A stretch of DNA of 64,000 nt from Legionella cherrii (GCF_900635815.1 NZ_LR134173.1:1768001-1832000); one strand, 5' to 3'; positions 7,501-17,839 are shown, counted from the stretch's first letter. Translations and numbers: made by a program. The notes: generated by a model from the letters alone, not told the origin.

Positions 7501-9810
7501 TTATATTTTGATTTTAGATTCTTTTAATAGCGCATTTAATTTAGAGGCTAAATGCTCATTGTTTTTTCCACCAAGCTGGTTTAATTCATGCGCGTAATTA
7601 CTATAATGCACTTTGCCTGTTTGAACATTATAAACGGCACCAACCATCGCAATGTCATTTTTCTCTATCATCTGATGCAAAATCGAACTCCGCTCATAAA
7701 TTTTTTGAATGGTATTGGCAACGTTCAAATCAGTGACATTGTTCACGAAGGTAGTATTCTTACTGTGTCGATTGGTATCAGTTTCATTCTCGGCATCGAT
7801 TGCGGGCTTGATTTTATCGAGCAATTCGGTAATGTGCCCTTTTTCAACCCCGTCACATGCTGATTGAATGGCGCCACACCGTGTGTGGCCAAGAACGATA
7901 ATCAGTTTGACGCCTACGACATTACACGCATACTCAATACTCGCCAGAACATCATTGTTTACTACATTCCCAGCAACACGCACGCAGAAAATATCACCAA
8001 AACTCACATCAAAAATGGTTTCAACAGGTACCCTGGAATCAATGCAACCAAGAACAATCGCAATGGGATGCTGTGCTTTGGCTGTATGTTTAATATCCAG
8101 TTGGTTTGAACGGTGAATTAAGTTGTCATTGAGGAAACGTTGATTTCCTTCATACAGAATATTTAATACTTCTGCTGGAGATAGGTGCGATTGCACATCG
8201 TATGTAGTGACGTTGATAAAATCAATGTAATTATGGATCTTGTAATGCTCTTTAAATCCAATCATATTCAAAGCAATTTTTTTATTGGGAGCTTGTTCTT
8301 CCTTAAACTCTTTTAAAAGCTCTGAAATTTCTTTATCAATGTACTGAGTGTAACGTGCATCAATAATTAATTGTGATTCTCTGGGGATCGAATCAAGTTC
8401 AGCAACCAAGGCAGCTTTATTAAGAAAAGTCATTTGTTGGGGGAGCACCAAGCGGTTAATTTCTCCTGTGGGGTGGATTTCCTTCAGGATATTTATCCGC
8501 GCCTGGCTATTTGATTTTAAAATATAGAATAAGCTGACTGCTAATCCAATTAATATCCCTGTCAATAAGTTAAAGACAATAATACAGACCACGGTGACAA
8601 TGAATGGAATGAAACGATCGCTACCTTGAGCAAAAATGTTACGGTAAATGGACGGTTTATTCAGTTTATAACCGGTATAGATCAGAATGGCGGCGAGTGA
8701 GGATAAGGGTATTTTATTTAAAGTGCCTGGGATTAACATCACTGCAAAGAAAATGAAAAATCCATGCAAAATAGTAGATATTTTGCTTGTGGATCCCGCT
8801 TGAATATTAATGGATGTTCGTACAATCACTGAAGTAATAGGAATTCCACCAATTAAACCCGCGGTCAGGTTGCCAACCCCTTGAGCCACCAATTCGCGGC
8901 TTGTGGAGGGATGGAGACGTTTTTTATCCAGTTTCTCTCCCGCTTTAAGGTTCAATAAAGTCTCAAGCGACGCAACAATGGCAATGATGATCGCATAAAG
9001 ATAGACTTGCGGATTAGCCAGGGCAGACCAATTTGGATATTCCAGTTTACTCAACAACTCATGGAAGTCATTGGTGTGGGGAATATTGACGAGCTGAGGT
9101 GAATTCTGGACCAGGCTTGAATCAGTCCAGATAAAGAATTCATTGAGTAATACACCCAAAATGACCACGAGGATCGGGGCTGGAATCTCTTTCAGTATCT
9201 TATTTTTCGTCAAATCAAAATAAATTAAGGTACTTAATGAGAGTACCGTAATCAACATTGCTCCAGAATTGAGATGATGGTACAAAGCAAGAATAGGACT
9301 TAATGTAATTTCCTCAGTGGTTTCTAACAAATGGGTTTTAAGCTCGTTGAAATCTGCAGAAAGTGTGAATGCGAGTGGTAATTGTTTGATTATTAGAAGA
9401 ATCCCTATTGCACAAAGCAGACCCTGAACTACGTTAGAAGGGACATAGTCCGCTACAAATCCTGCTCTTAAACTTCCAATTATGACTTGAAGTAAACCTG
9501 CAAGTGCCAGCGCAACTAAAAATGAGTTGAAGTCTCCAATATGAGCAATAGCTGCGACAACGACAGCTGCCATACCTGCTGCAGGTCCGCTGACACTGAC
9601 ATGTGATCCACTTAGACATCCAACAACAACTCCGCCAATGATTCCACTTAAAATTCCAGAAAAAAGAGGTGCGCCAGAAGCTAAAGCAATACCCAAGCAT
9701 AATGGGATGGCTACAAGAAATACGACTATCGCTGCAACAAAGTCAAATTTAAAATATCTCCTCATATAAATTCGAAATTTACGCGAGTCAACGGATGTAT
9801 TTGCTAGCAT
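7501..9810 (-). CDS. SulP-family anion transporter fused to a beta-carbonic anhydrase
   Basis: A 769-residue fusion. Residues 20-435 are a SulP/SLC26 membrane domain with about 10-14 hydrophobic segments; a degenerate STAS-like region follows (about 450-535). Residues 540-765 are a complete beta-carbonic anhydrase: CIDSR (Cys589, Asp591, Arg593) and GHTRCGA (His642, Cys645) supply the zinc ligands and the Asp-Arg pair. The enzyme half interconverts CO2 and bicarbonate, so the transporter half probably carries bicarbonate or a related anion across the inner membrane. The ATG at 9810 has an AGAGGAA site 9 bases upstream. SulP-carbonic anhydrase fusions are known; substrate specificity here is inferred. 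Confidence 0.93.
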   Translation of the reverse strand: MLANTSVDSRKFRIYMRRYFKFDFVAAIVVFLVAIPLCLGIALASGAPLFSGILSGIIGGVVVGCLSGSHVSVSGPAAGMAAVVVAAIAHIGDFNSFLVALALAGLLQVIIGSLRAGFVADYVPSNVVQGLLCAIGILLIIKQLPLAFTLSADFNELKTHLLETTEEITLSPILALYHHLNSGAMLITVLSLSTLIYFDLTKNKILKEIPAPILVVILGVLLNEFFIWTDSSLVQNSPQLVNIPHTNDFHELLSKLEYPNWSALANPQVYLYAIIIAIVASLETLLNLKAGEKLDKKRLHPSTSRELVAQGVGNLTAGLIGGIPITSVIVRTSINIQAGSTSKISTILHGFFIFFAVMLIPGTLNKIPLSSLAAILIYTGYKLNKPSIYRNIFAQGSDRFIPFIVTVVCIIVFNLLTGILIGLAVSLFYILKSNSQARINILKEIHPTGEINRLVLPQQMTFLNKAALVAELDSIPRESQLIIDARYTQYIDKEISELLKEFKEEQAPNKKIALNMIGFKEHYKIHNYIDFINVTTYDVQSHLSPAEVLNILYEGNQRFLNDNLIHRSNQLDIKHTAKAQHPIAIVLGCIDSRVPVETIFDVSFGDIFCVRVAGNVVNNDVLASIEYACNVVGVKLIIVLGHTRCGAIQSACDGVEKGHITELLDKIKPAIDAENETDTNRHSKNTTFVNNVTDLNVANTIQKIYERSSILHQMIEKNDIAMVGAVYNVQTGKVHYSNYAHELNQLGGKNNEHLASKLNALLKESKIKI

Positions 9811-10293
9811 GGAGTAAGTTCCTCTATTAACAAAGAAAATAATATAGCCAGAGAAAAGTAATTTTAATTTTAGACTATAGTGTTATTTATTAAAACATCA
9901 TTGTAACAAAAATGTTAGAAAAATGTTACGGTTTAGTTAAGAATTGTAATCTATGTTATCTTATTGCTGTTTGTGAATGCATCATGATTACTTATTGCAT
10001 GTATTGCTTGAGTTAAAATTCAGACTTTCGTGTGGGGGCTACTGCCTTTAAGTGAAGAAGCTCTAGAATAATTGGTCATGACCGTACCGCCATCCATCCG
10101 TGATCTTATCATGACTCAAAGAAAGGATTTGCATGACAGAGGCTGGAATTGGCTACGGAGATCATTCGCTGCGCTCTGGATGACGATGTGTGGGATCTTA
10201 AAGCCCTTAATTGATTGGCAGGCAGGGCCAGGGAGAAACTATGAAGATAAAAAAAACCTGGGTTAGGTTTCGTCTAAACCCAGGCTACCGAGT
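9811..10293. other. Gene-free stretch with a repeat fragment
   Basis: A 480-base AT-rich region upstream of the SulP-CA gene. It holds that gene's presumed leader and promoter, a fragment resembling dispersed repeat DNA (ATTCGCTGCGCTCTGGATGACG-like, about 10165-10187), and the stem-loop at 10258-10284. A 64-codon frame at 10072-10266 runs through the repeat and has no family resemblance, so I do not call a gene. Confidence 0.6.
10258..10284 (-). terminator. Stem-loop downstream of ttcA
   Basis: CCTGGGTTagg...AAACCCAGG arms flank a short loop directly after the ttcA stop codon (10294). The sequence matches the CCCAGGCTAC-type stem-loops seen elsewhere in the window, placed again at a gene end. 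Confidence 0.6.
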
Positions 10294-11136
10294 TTACTCT
10301 TCAACGAGGTCGAATTCTTCGGTACTAAAGATTTCGTCGGTATTGGTTACTTGATTGGTTATTAAGCCATCCTCAAGATCTCTAAAATTCCACATACTTT
10401 GATCCATAAGCTGGCTGGGTTTAATACTTTGCAGTGCATGCAGAATATTGCTTGGGACCTTGGGATTTTCCTCTGCAAGCTGATTAATTAAATGCGTAAC
10501 TTTTTTGCGCATTAAATTTTCTTGTGACCCACAAAGAGTGCAGGGGATAATGGGATAGGATTGCTCCTGTGCAAAAGTAATAATGTCTTTTTCTTGAACA
10601 TAGCATAAGGGTCGGATGACTATATGCTTTTTATTATCGCTAAGTAACTTAGGTGGCATTGATCGAATATCACCATTGTATAAAATCGACATCATTAGGG
10701 TTCGCACCAAATCATCACGATGATGGCCCAGGGCGATTTTGTTAAAGCCATTTTCCTCTGCATAGCGATAAATAATACCCCGTCGTAAGCGTGAGCATAA
10801 AGAGCAGTAGGTTTTACCCTCAGGAATTTTCTCTTTCACAATGCTGTAGGTATCGCGAGTCAGTATTTCATGAGGAATAGATCGATCGGCAAGCCACTGG
10901 CGTAATGCGGAATCATTCCATCCTGGTTGAGCCTGATCCAGGGTAAACGAAAAGAGTTCAAATTTATTACCGGATCGTCGGCGTAATTGATCCAGGATCG
11001 TTAACAGTGTGAAAGAGTCCTTACCACCTGATAAACAGACCATCACACGATCTCCACGCTGGATCATATTAAAATCTGCAATGGCTTTGCCAGTATAATG
11101 CAATAATTTTTTTTCAACTTGAGAAGGATTGGACAT
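10294..11136 (-). CDS. ttcA: tRNA 2-thiocytidine(32) synthetase TtcA
   Basis: A 280-residue PP-loop ATPase that puts sulfur on cytidine 32 of certain tRNAs. The PP-loop is LSGGKDSF (residues 35-42). The CSLC pair (Cys111, Cys114) and a later CTLC pair (Cys199, Cys202) are the cysteines expected to hold the iron-sulfur cluster. LGHHRDD near residues 136-142 is also typical. The tail of about 30 residues is acidic (ending Asp-Leu-Val-Glu-Glu). It is the last of three minus-strand genes (pcm, tolC, ttcA) with gaps of 11 and 24 bases, so it is probably co-transcribed with tolC. Confidence 0.95.
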   Translation of the reverse strand: MSNPSQVEKKLLHYTGKAIADFNMIQRGDRVMVCLSGGKDSFTLLTILDQLRRRSGNKFELFSFTLDQAQPGWNDSALRQWLADRSIPHEILTRDTYSIVKEKIPEGKTYCSLCSRLRRGIIYRYAEENGFNKIALGHHRDDLVRTLMMSILYNGDIRSMPPKLLSDNKKHIVIRPLCYVQEKDIITFAQEQSYPIIPCTLCGSQENLMRKKVTHLINQLAEENPKVPSNILHALQSIKPSQLMDQSMWNFRDLEDGLITNQVTNTDEIFSTEEFDLVEE

Positions 11137-11160
11137 TATTAAAAACCTAATGAAAAGTAG

Positions 11161-12534
11161 TTATTTAGTGGTTTTGTTTTCAGCCGGGAGCAATCCGTTG
11201 ACCCTGGTTGTTTCTAACCATGAATTGATTAATTCGAGATCGTTTGCGTTCAATGTTCCGGCCAAGTATTTTAATGTTAAAACCGCATTAATCAAACTGT
11301 ATTGGTCATTAGCCAGTTGATTCTGGGCTTCAAACAAACGCTGTTGGGCATTCACCACATCCACCATGGTGCGTGTCCCTACCTCAAATTGGGCTTCCGT
11401 ACTTTCCAACGAGTTTTGTTGCGAAATTACGGTTTGTCTGTCCGCTTTTACTTTGCTAATTCCATCAGTAATGGTATTAAATGCGATGCGGCTATTTACG
11501 ACTACGTCCCTATAGGATTGCTCCACCCGTTCACTGGAAGCCTGAAAACTATGCTGTGCTTGTCGTGTTTGCGAACGTACTAATCCACCTTGGAATACAG
11601 GGAAGTTTAAAGCCACGCCGACAGTCGATAATTTTTGGTTTGCGGGCAATAAAGGATTCGATGAGTTTACTTCGTTTGTTGTCTCTACGGTGTTACCTTG
11701 AAGCGAAATCGTAGGCCAATTCCCTGCAGAAAGCGCTTTCATATTTTCACGAGCCACTTCAAGATTGTATTTTGCAGACAGCAACTTGTAGTTTTGCTTA
11801 AGACCGGTATCTATCCACTGATCAACAACATTAGGCTCTGGCTTGATTAACGGAATTTTACCATCACGTAGAGGAGCTATGACTTCATAAACATGATTGG
11901 TCAGTTTTCTTAAATTTTCGCTTTGATTGATTTGGTTGTTTCGCGATGCAATCACTGTTGCAACCGATTGATCATAGGCTGCTTTTGCTTCATAAACAGA
12001 AGTGATTGGATCAAGACCTACTTCAAAGCGTTGTTTTGCTTGCTCATACTGGCGCATGTTAGCGCGCTTTTTTGCTTCAGCGAAATTTAAAGTATCTTGA
12101 GCAAACAGTACATCAAAATACGCTTTGGCTGTTCTAAGAATTAAATCCTGAGCTGCATCATTGAAAACAGCCTGTGCTGCTTTTACGGATGCCTTTGCTT
12201 GTTGTACCCTTGCCCAGGCCTGATAGTTAAAAATAGCCTGAGATGCAGAAACTTGCCACGTCCTCGAGTTATAAGTGTTATCTGCAATGGTAAAAAGACC
12301 ATCGTTTACATGAAAAACGTTTCGCGTTGCTTGGGCTGTAATACCAACTTGAGGAAGTAATGCAGCACGGGCTTGAGGAAGAGCTTCTGCGCTAGCCATG
12401 TATGTATCATACGCATTCTTGAAAATAGGATCATTTTCGAGGGCTTGATGATAGATATCCATTAGGTCTGTGGCAGCAAAGACGTGCGATGACAGACCTA
12501 AAGTCATGAGATAGCCGAACAGCAATTTTTTCAT
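11161..12534 (-). CDS. tolC: TolC-family outer-membrane efflux channel
   Basis: A 457-residue outer-membrane protein with a signal peptide ending Val-Phe-Ala-Ala (near residue 21) and two repeated halves of long amphipathic helices, as in TolC. Key family features include AxxALPQARAALLPQ early in the first half and VGTRTMVDVVNAQQRLFEA in the second. It forms the exit duct for tripartite efflux pumps and type I secretion. It follows pcm by 11 bases and precedes ttcA. The RND pump at 31486-36017 has no outer-membrane gene of its own, so this TolC is a plausible partner, though that is inferred. Confidence 0.95.
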   Translation of the reverse strand: MKKLLFGYLMTLGLSSHVFAATDLMDIYHQALENDPIFKNAYDTYMASAEALPQARAALLPQVGITAQATRNVFHVNDGLFTIADNTYNSRTWQVSASQAIFNYQAWARVQQAKASVKAAQAVFNDAAQDLILRTAKAYFDVLFAQDTLNFAEAKKRANMRQYEQAKQRFEVGLDPITSVYEAKAAYDQSVATVIASRNNQINQSENLRKLTNHVYEVIAPLRDGKIPLIKPEPNVVDQWIDTGLKQNYKLLSAKYNLEVARENMKALSAGNWPTISLQGNTVETTNEVNSSNPLLPANQKLSTVGVALNFPVFQGGLVRSQTRQAQHSFQASSERVEQSYRDVVVNSRIAFNTITDGISKVKADRQTVISQQNSLESTEAQFEVGTRTMVDVVNAQQRLFEAQNQLANDQYSLINAVLTLKYLAGTLNANDLELINSWLETTRVNGLLPAENKTTK

Positions 12535-12545
12535 TAAACTAATTC

Positions 12546-13199
12546 CTAAAATACAAATTCTTTGGGCTTTGATTTATCAATCAGGAGAGGAATATTGGTT
12601 TCAAAAATGATTCGGTCATGCCAATGCTCCTCATGATCCAATTCATAGAGACGACCCTGCATTACAGGAGATTTTCCTTCAATAGCAAATAACTTGCCTC
12701 CAGGAAGAATTTGCAATCTTTGGGTCTCATTGATTTTTTCTACTGCGCCAGTAAATATAACCACATCATAAGGAGCACTTTCTAACCAGCCTTGGCTGGC
12801 ATCCCCCGTGATTAATTCCACATTGTTGCAGTGATGTTTTTTTAATTGATGGGCTGCATGGGCGGTAAAATCAGCATAATAATCCACGCTGATTACTTTT
12901 TTACACAACTTACTTAACAATGCGGTGAAAAATCCGCTGCCAGTACCTATTTCCAATACTGTCTCATGACCTTGTAAATCAAGTGCTTGCAGAATTTGTC
13001 CTTCTTCCAAAGGAGTCAGCATGCGTTGACCATGATGAAGCGGTATTTGCATATCTGAATAAGCAAAATTTACAAATTGTTCAGGAACGAATTCATGTCT
13101 GGCCACCAGTTCATACAAATTGAGTATGGATTCGTTTAAAACATCGCCAGTTCGAAGTTGTTGCTTGACCATATTAATGCGTGCGCTTTGATAACTCAT
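12546..13199 (-). CDS. pcm: Protein-L-isoaspartate O-methyltransferase family protein
   Basis: A 217-residue SAM-dependent methyltransferase of the PCMT family. The SAM-binding motif I is VLEIGTGSGFFTALL (about residues 80-94), preceded by the family motif MLTPLEEGQILQAL. Such enzymes methylate damaged isoaspartyl residues to start their repair. The N-terminus (NMVKQQLRTGDVLNESIL) fits the branch commonly found next to tolC in gammaproteobacteria, which is often annotated as Pcm without tested activity. In classical Pcm the motif before motif I reads as Ser-Gln-Pro; here it is Met-Leu-Thr-Pro, so true isoaspartate repair is uncertain. It is the first gene of the pcm-tolC-ttcA run. Confidence 0.85.
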   Translation of the reverse strand: MSYQSARINMVKQQLRTGDVLNESILNLYELVARHEFVPEQFVNFAYSDMQIPLHHGQRMLTPLEEGQILQALDLQGHETVLEIGTGSGFFTALLSKLCKKVISVDYYADFTAHAAHQLKKHHCNNVELITGDASQGWLESAPYDVVIFTGAVEKINETQRLQILPGGKLFAIEGKSPVMQGRLYELDHEEHWHDRIIFETNIPLLIDKSKPKEFVF

Positions 13200-13558
13200 T
13201 TGCTCTACCGTGTTGATTGTTTTAGGTTAAGATTGACTATTCATTTGCCAAAGTCATCGCTTTGCAACTTATTCGCGGTGTTCCACATTTGAAAATTTTA
13301 GGATTCCACAGACATGCTGCGAAACGAGGTGGCAAAAGCGAATTGTCAACACACTTTTAAAACTTTGGCACAATCTTAGCAAAAAAATAGCGCATGTGCT
13401 AAGAAATAATGTTTGAATCCCAAATTTCGTGGTGACTCTGGTTAAAGTTTGCTATGATCCGCTATTTTTAATGGTTTTCTAAAATAGATTGTCCCTTATT
13501 TTCGATACAGCACTAGGGGTACCGAGGTATTGTGGCGTTTAACGTATAGGAGAATACT
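13200..13558. promoter_or_regulatory. Divergent control region between pcm and kbl
   Basis: This 359-base gap must hold promoters for the minus-strand pcm run and the plus-strand kbl-tdh pair. A TATGAT -10-like box is at 13453-13458 with a poor -35. A sigma-54-like element, TGGCAC-N5-TAGC at 13366-13380, has the required GG/GC spacing of 10 bases but one mismatch. The kbl leader ends in a TAGGAG ribosome site before the GTG start. Confidence 0.4.
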
Positions 13559-14743
13559 GTGCTTGAGCAATTTACTGAATATTTGCAAACTGAAATAGAG
13601 ACACTTAAGAAAGAAGGCTTATATAAAAGCGAACGTGTTATTTCCAGTCAGCAACAAGCTGCTGTCACAGTAAATCATAAAGAAGTCATTAATCTTTGTG
13701 CAAATAATTACTTAGGCTTGGCTAATGATCCCCAACTGATTGCTGAAGGGCAAAAAGCATTGGCTCAATATGGCTATGGTATGGCTTCAGTCCGTTTTAT
13801 TTGTGGTACACAAACGCCTCATAAACAACTTGAGCAAAAAATCAGTCAATTTTTAAGCAAAGAAGATACTATATTATATTCTTCATGTTTTGATGCAAAT
13901 ACCGGTCTTTTTGAAACTTTATTAGGTGAAGAAGATGCGATTATCAGTGATGCATTAAATCATGCCAGTATTATTGATGGGGTGCGGCTATGTAAGGCTG
14001 CGCGTTATCGATATGCGAATAACGACATGAAGGCTTTGGAAGAGCAATTGATTGCTGCTAAAAATGCTCGATTTCGTTTAATCGCTACAGACGGTGTTTT
14101 TTCGATGGATGGAATTTTGGCCAATCTTCCAGCAATTTGCGAATTAGCCGATAAATATGATGCCATGGTTATGGTAGACGATTCCCATGCTGTCGGTTTT
14201 ATGGGAGAAACGGGACGTGGAACTCCTGAGCATTTTGGAGTAAGTGACCGCATTGATATAATTACCGGTACTCTAGGCAAGGCGCTAGGGGGGGCATCAG
14301 GTGGTTATACCGCAGCAAATCAGACCATCGTTGAATGGTTGCGTCAACGTTCCAGACCCTATTTATTCTCAAATACTTTGGCCCCAGTGATTGCGCATAC
14401 TTCCTGTGTTGTTCTCGACAATTTAATGAAAAATAATCATTGGGCTGAAAAATTAAAGCGTAATAGCCGTTATTTCCGTGAAGGTATGACCCAGCTAGGA
14501 TTTAATCTAATCCCTGGGGAACATCCAATTATTCCTGTTATGTTAGGGGATGCGAGCCTGGCAGGACGCATGGCAAACCGTTTGCTCGAGCTCGGTATCT
14601 ATGTGGTAGGTTTTTCTTACCCTGTAGTTCCTAAAGGTTTAGCTCGAATTCGTACTCAAATGTCCGCAGCACATGAACTACAGCATTTGGATAAAGCCAT
14701 TGAGGCATTCGAAACGGTAGGTAAGGAGTTTTCTGTTATTTAA
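13559..14743 (+). CDS. kbl: 2-amino-3-ketobutyrate CoA ligase (glycine C-acetyltransferase)
   Basis: A 394-residue PLP enzyme of the alpha-oxoamine synthase family. It converts 2-amino-3-oxobutyrate and CoA to glycine and acetyl-Co[17 protein letters not shown] opens the family core, [10 protein letters not shown] carries the cofactor-contacting Asp-His pair, and [11 protein letters not shown] holds the PLP lysine (Lys241). The start is GTG at 13559 with TAGGAG seven bases upstream; no ATG fits. tdh follows after 56 bases, so the pair completes the two-step conversion of threonine to glycine and acetyl-CoA. Legionella use amino acids as main carbon source, which fits this pathway. Confidence 0.97.
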   Translation: MLEQFTEYLQTEIETLKKEGLYKSERVISSQQQAAVTVNHKEVINLCANNYLGLANDPQLIAEGQKALAQYGYGMASVRFICGTQTPHKQLEQKISQFLSKEDTILYSSCFDANTGLFETLLGEEDAIISDALNHASIIDGVRLCKAARYRYANNDMKALEEQLIAAKNARFRLIATDGVFSMDGILANLPAICELADKYDAMVMVDDSHAVGFMGETGRGTPEHFGVSDRIDIITGTLGKALGGASGGYTAANQTIVEWLRQRSRPYLFSNTLAPVIAHTSCVVLDNLMKNNHWAEKLKRNSRYFREGMTQLGFNLIPGEHPIIPVMLGDASLAGRMANRLLELGIYVVGFSYPVVPKGLARIRTQMSAAHELQHLDKAIEAFETVGKEFSVI

Positions 14744-14799
14744 AGCAACGCCGTCTTCTCTTAACTTTTACAGAGATGATCTTATTTTGAGGTACTTTT

Positions 14800-15822
14800 A
14801 TGAAATCATTAGTCAAAGCGAAAAAGGAACCTGGCATCTGGATGGAAGAGGTCGCTATACCTGAATATGGCGTCAATGATGTATTAATTAAAGTTAAAAA
14901 AACAGCAATTTGTGGTACGGACATACATATTTACAACTGGGATGAATGGGCACAAGCGACTATCCCTGTACCCATGACCGTGGGGCATGAGTTTTATGGT
15001 GAAATTGTTGCGGTAGGCCAAGAGGTGAAGGGACTTCATGTAGGCCAACGAGTTTCGGGTGAAGGACATTTGACCTGTGGTTTTTGCCGAAATTGCCGCG
15101 CAGGCAAACGCCATCTTTGCCGTAATACTTTGGGCGTGGGCGTCAATAGGCCTGGATGTTTTGCAGAATATTTATCCATACCTGCCACCAACGTCATTGT
15201 TCTTCCGGATAATATTACTGGAGAGCAGGCTTCAATTCTGGATCCCTTTGGTAATGCAACGCACTGTGCCTTGGCTTTTGATGTAGTCGGAGAAGATGTA
15301 TTGATTACTGGGGCTGGACCTATTGGTATTATGGCTGCCGCTATAGTCAAGCATATAGGTGCACGTCATGTCGTTATTACTGACGTCAATGATTACCGCT
15401 TGGATTTAGCTCGTAAAATGGGAGGCATTCGTGCGGTAAATGTTAAGTATGAAAAACTGTCCGATGTCACTGCAGAACTAGGAATGCTCGAAGGTTTTGA
15501 CGTGGGTTTGGAAATGTCAGGAAATCCCATGGCTCTAAATGACATGATGAAGGCAATGAATCATGGTGGGCATGTAGCTTTGTTAGGTATTCCTCCTCAA
15601 GAAACAGCGATTGATTGGAATCAGGTTATTTTTAAAGGGTTAGTGATCAAGGGTATTTATGGTCGTGAAATGTTTGAAACATGGTATAAAATGATTGCCA
15701 TGTTACAAAGTGGATTGGATATTTCACCGGTGATAACACACCGTTTTCCAGTTGATGACTACCAACATGCATTTCAAATTATGGCATCAGGTCAATCAGG
15801 CAAAGTCATTCTTGAATGGTAG
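14800..15822 (+). CDS. tdh: L-threonine 3-dehydrogenase
   Basis: A 340-residue zinc-dependent medium-chain dehydrogenase that oxidises threonine to 2-amino-3-oxobutyrate with NAD+. Cys38 (in [14 protein letters not shown], typical of Tdh) and His63-Glu64 form the catalytic zinc site. Cys93, Cys96, Cys99 and Cys107 bind the structural zinc. The NAD-binding turn is GAGPIG (residues 171-176). Length equals the usual family length. The ATG at 14800 has a GAGG ribosome site. It is co-oriented with kbl 56 bases upstream, whose enzyme uses its unstable product. Confidence 0.97.
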   Translation: MKSLVKAKKEPGIWMEEVAIPEYGVNDVLIKVKKTAICGTDIHIYNWDEWAQATIPVPMTVGHEFYGEIVAVGQEVKGLHVGQRVSGEGHLTCGFCRNCRAGKRHLCRNTLGVGVNRPGCFAEYLSIPATNVIVLPDNITGEQASILDPFGNATHCALAFDVVGEDVLITGAGPIGIMAAAIVKHIGARHVVITDVNDYRLDLARKMGGIRAVNVKYEKLSDVTAELGMLEGFDVGLEMSGNPMALNDMMKAMNHGGHVALLGIPPQETAIDWNQVIFKGLVIKGIYGREMFETWYKMIAMLQSGLDISPVITHRFPVDDYQHAFQIMASGQSGKVILEW

Positions 15823-15913
15823 ATATTGAATTGCAGTAATGTACATTAAAGTTATATCGAGTATCATTCTCGGGTTATGGTTGTGTTCTACTGCTATTAA
15901 GTTAAGAAAAATA

Positions 15914-16020
15914 CCCTCTTCCATGTATGGGAGAGGGGAAGGGGTGAGGGCATCATCAGCGACAATCAATACCCTCATCCACCCTAGCAGGCACCTTCTC
16001 CCCACGGGGAGAAGGGAACT
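15914..16020. repeat. Dispersed CCCTC/GGGAG-rich repeat element, copy 1
   Basis: Two stem-loops about 30 bases apart: CCCTCTTCCatgtatGGGAGAGGGG followed by GGGGTGAGGG, then CCCTCATCC, a spacer and CCTTCTCCCC-acGGGGAGAAGGG. The same layout recurs near 18543, 18707, 45554 and 54052, with a half-copy near 28411. It fills most of the space between tdh and ettA. Confidence 0.75.
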
Positions 16021-16091
16021 TTTACTTGACGTGCAGTGCGATGATGCCTCTACCCAAGCCACAAAAGCAGTTTTAAAAAGACGGAGTAGTT

Positions 16092-17765
16092 ATGTCACAA
16101 TATATTTTTACCATGAATCGCGTCAGCAAAATTGTTGAAAATCAGCGGTTTATTTTAAAAGATATTTCATTAAGTTTTTATCCTGGCGCTAAAATCGGTG
16201 TTTTAGGATTGAATGGTTCTGGTAAGTCCACTTTATTACGCATCATGGCGGGTGTTGATACTCAATATGAGGGAGAAGCAAGACCACAACCAGGAATTAA
16301 AATCGGCTATCTAGAGCAAGAACCCCAGCTCGATCTGAATAAGACTGTACGCGAAGTTGTCGAAGAAGGCGTGAAGGAAATGAAAGATAAACTTGCGCGC
16401 TTTGACGAAATCAGCATGCGTTTTGCAGAGCCCATGAGCGATGAGGAAATGAATACGTTACTTGCAGAGCAAGGTGAATTACAAAACGAAATTGAAGCAG
16501 GTGGTGGCTGGGATTTAGACAGGAAACTTGATGTGGCTGCGGATGCATTGCGCTTGCCGGAATGGGATGCCATTGTGGGGCAGTTATCAGGAGGTGAGCG
16601 TCGCCGAGTTGCTTTATGTCGTTTATTACTTTCCAATCCTGATATGTTGCTGCTTGATGAGCCAACAAACCATTTGGATGCAGAATCTGTCGCTTGGTTA
16701 GAACATTTTCTTGAAGGTTTTCCTGGAACAGTAGTTGCGATTACCCACGACCGATATTTCTTGGACAATGCTGCCGAATGGATATTAGAACTGGATCGTG
16801 GCGAAGGCATTCCGTACAAAGGCAACTATACTTCCTGGCTTGAGCAGAAAGAAGCACGCCTGGAGATGGAGCAGAAACAAGAAGACGCACACCAACGTGC
16901 GATTAAAGCGGAGTTAGAATGGGTCCGTACATCACCTAAAGGACGTCATGCTAAGAATAAGGCACGTCTAGCCCGATTTGAAGAAATGAATTCTAAAGAA
17001 TTTCAAAAACGTAATGAAACCAATGAAATATATATTCCACCAGGTGAGCGGTTAGGTGATTTGGTTCTCGAAGGGGAAAAAATCAAAAAATCGTTTGGTG
17101 ATCGAATCCTGATTGATAATTTAGATTTTAAACTTCCTAAAGGGGGTATTTTAGGAATTATCGGTCCGAATGGGGCAGGTAAATCTACCTTCTTAAAAAT
17201 GATTACCGGTCAAGAAACTCCTGATGAGGGTACTATTCGTATTGGTGACACAGTGCAATTGGCCTATGTTGACCAGCTACGTGATGAATTGGATTCCAAT
17301 AAAACGGTATGGCAGGAGATTTCTGATGGTCATGACATCATGCAAGTAGGCAGTTTCCAAATGCCTTCCCGTGCTTATGTTGGACGTTTTAATTTTAGGG
17401 GTACTGATCAACAAAAGAAAATGGGTCAACTTTCTGGGGGAGAGCGTAACCGCGTCCATTTGGCAAAATTACTAAAGAGTGGCGGGAATGTTTTATTACT
17501 TGATGAGCCCAGTAATGATTTGGATGTAGAAACTCTGCGTGCTTTAGAAGATGCGATTCTCAATTTCCCTGGTTGTGTGATTGTCATTTCGCATGATCGA
17601 TGGTTTTTAGATAGAATTTGTACTCATCTGATGGCTTTTGAGGGTGACTCACAAATTACTTTCATTGAAGGAAATTACACTGATTATGAAGCAGATAGAA
17701 AGCGTCGTTTAGGAGATGCAGCAGATAGGCCATCGCGTATCAAATATCGTAAATTGGAGTCATAG
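16092..17765 (+). CDS. ettA: Energy-dependent translational throttle protein EttA
   Basis: A 557-residue ABC-F protein with two ATP-binding domains and no membrane segments. First domain: Walker A GLNGSGKST (about residues 38-46), signature LSGGERRRVALCRLL and Walker B LLLDEPTNHLD. Second domain: GPNGAGKST, LSGGERNRVHLAKLL and LLLDEPSNDLDVETL. Between them lies the charged P-site tRNA interaction linker (about 240-320). The Ser-Asn-Asp-Leu variant in the second Walker B and the overall length fit EttA among ABC-F members. It binds the ribosomal E site and gates the first peptide bond according to ATP/ADP ratio. It stands alone in its transcription unit. Confidence 0.95.
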   Translation: MSQYIFTMNRVSKIVENQRFILKDISLSFYPGAKIGVLGLNGSGKSTLLRIMAGVDTQYEGEARPQPGIKIGYLEQEPQLDLNKTVREVVEEGVKEMKDKLARFDEISMRFAEPMSDEEMNTLLAEQGELQNEIEAGGGWDLDRKLDVAADALRLPEWDAIVGQLSGGERRRVALCRLLLSNPDMLLLDEPTNHLDAESVAWLEHFLEGFPGTVVAITHDRYFLDNAAEWILELDRGEGIPYKGNYTSWLEQKEARLEMEQKQEDAHQRAIKAELEWVRTSPKGRHAKNKARLARFEEMNSKEFQKRNETNEIYIPPGERLGDLVLEGEKIKKSFGDRILIDNLDFKLPKGGILGIIGPNGAGKSTFLKMITGQETPDEGTIRIGDTVQLAYVDQLRDELDSNKTVWQEISDGHDIMQVGSFQMPSRAYVGRFNFRGTDQQKKMGQLSGGERNRVHLAKLLKSGGNVLLLDEPSNDLDVETLRALEDAILNFPGCVIVISHDRWFLDRICTHLMAFEGDSQITFIEGNYTDYEADRKRRLGDAADRPSRIKYRKLES

Positions 17766-17770
17766 GTTTG

Positions 17771-17839
17771 AAGCTAACTGCCCTCTCTTGCCTACGTTCC
17801 GCGGATAGCCCGAGACGTAGGTTAGGGTAGGTAGTTATC
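17771..17839. repeat. Imperfect inverted repeat after ettA
   Basis: TAACTGCC...GCCTACGT on the left and ACGTAGG...GGTAGGTAGTTA on the right pair imperfectly around a GC-rich centre. It ends 30 bases before the next gene and may terminate ettA transcription. Confidence 0.45.

Noticed and set aside
10072..10266. 64-codon plus frame upstream of ttcA's end
   Set aside because: Runs through a repeat fragment, no ribosome site and no family resemblance.
15823..16091. tRNA or small RNA gene searched for in this and other gaps
   Set aside because: No cloverleaf with T-loop GGTTCRA-type sequence was found in any intergenic region; the structure here is the repeat element.
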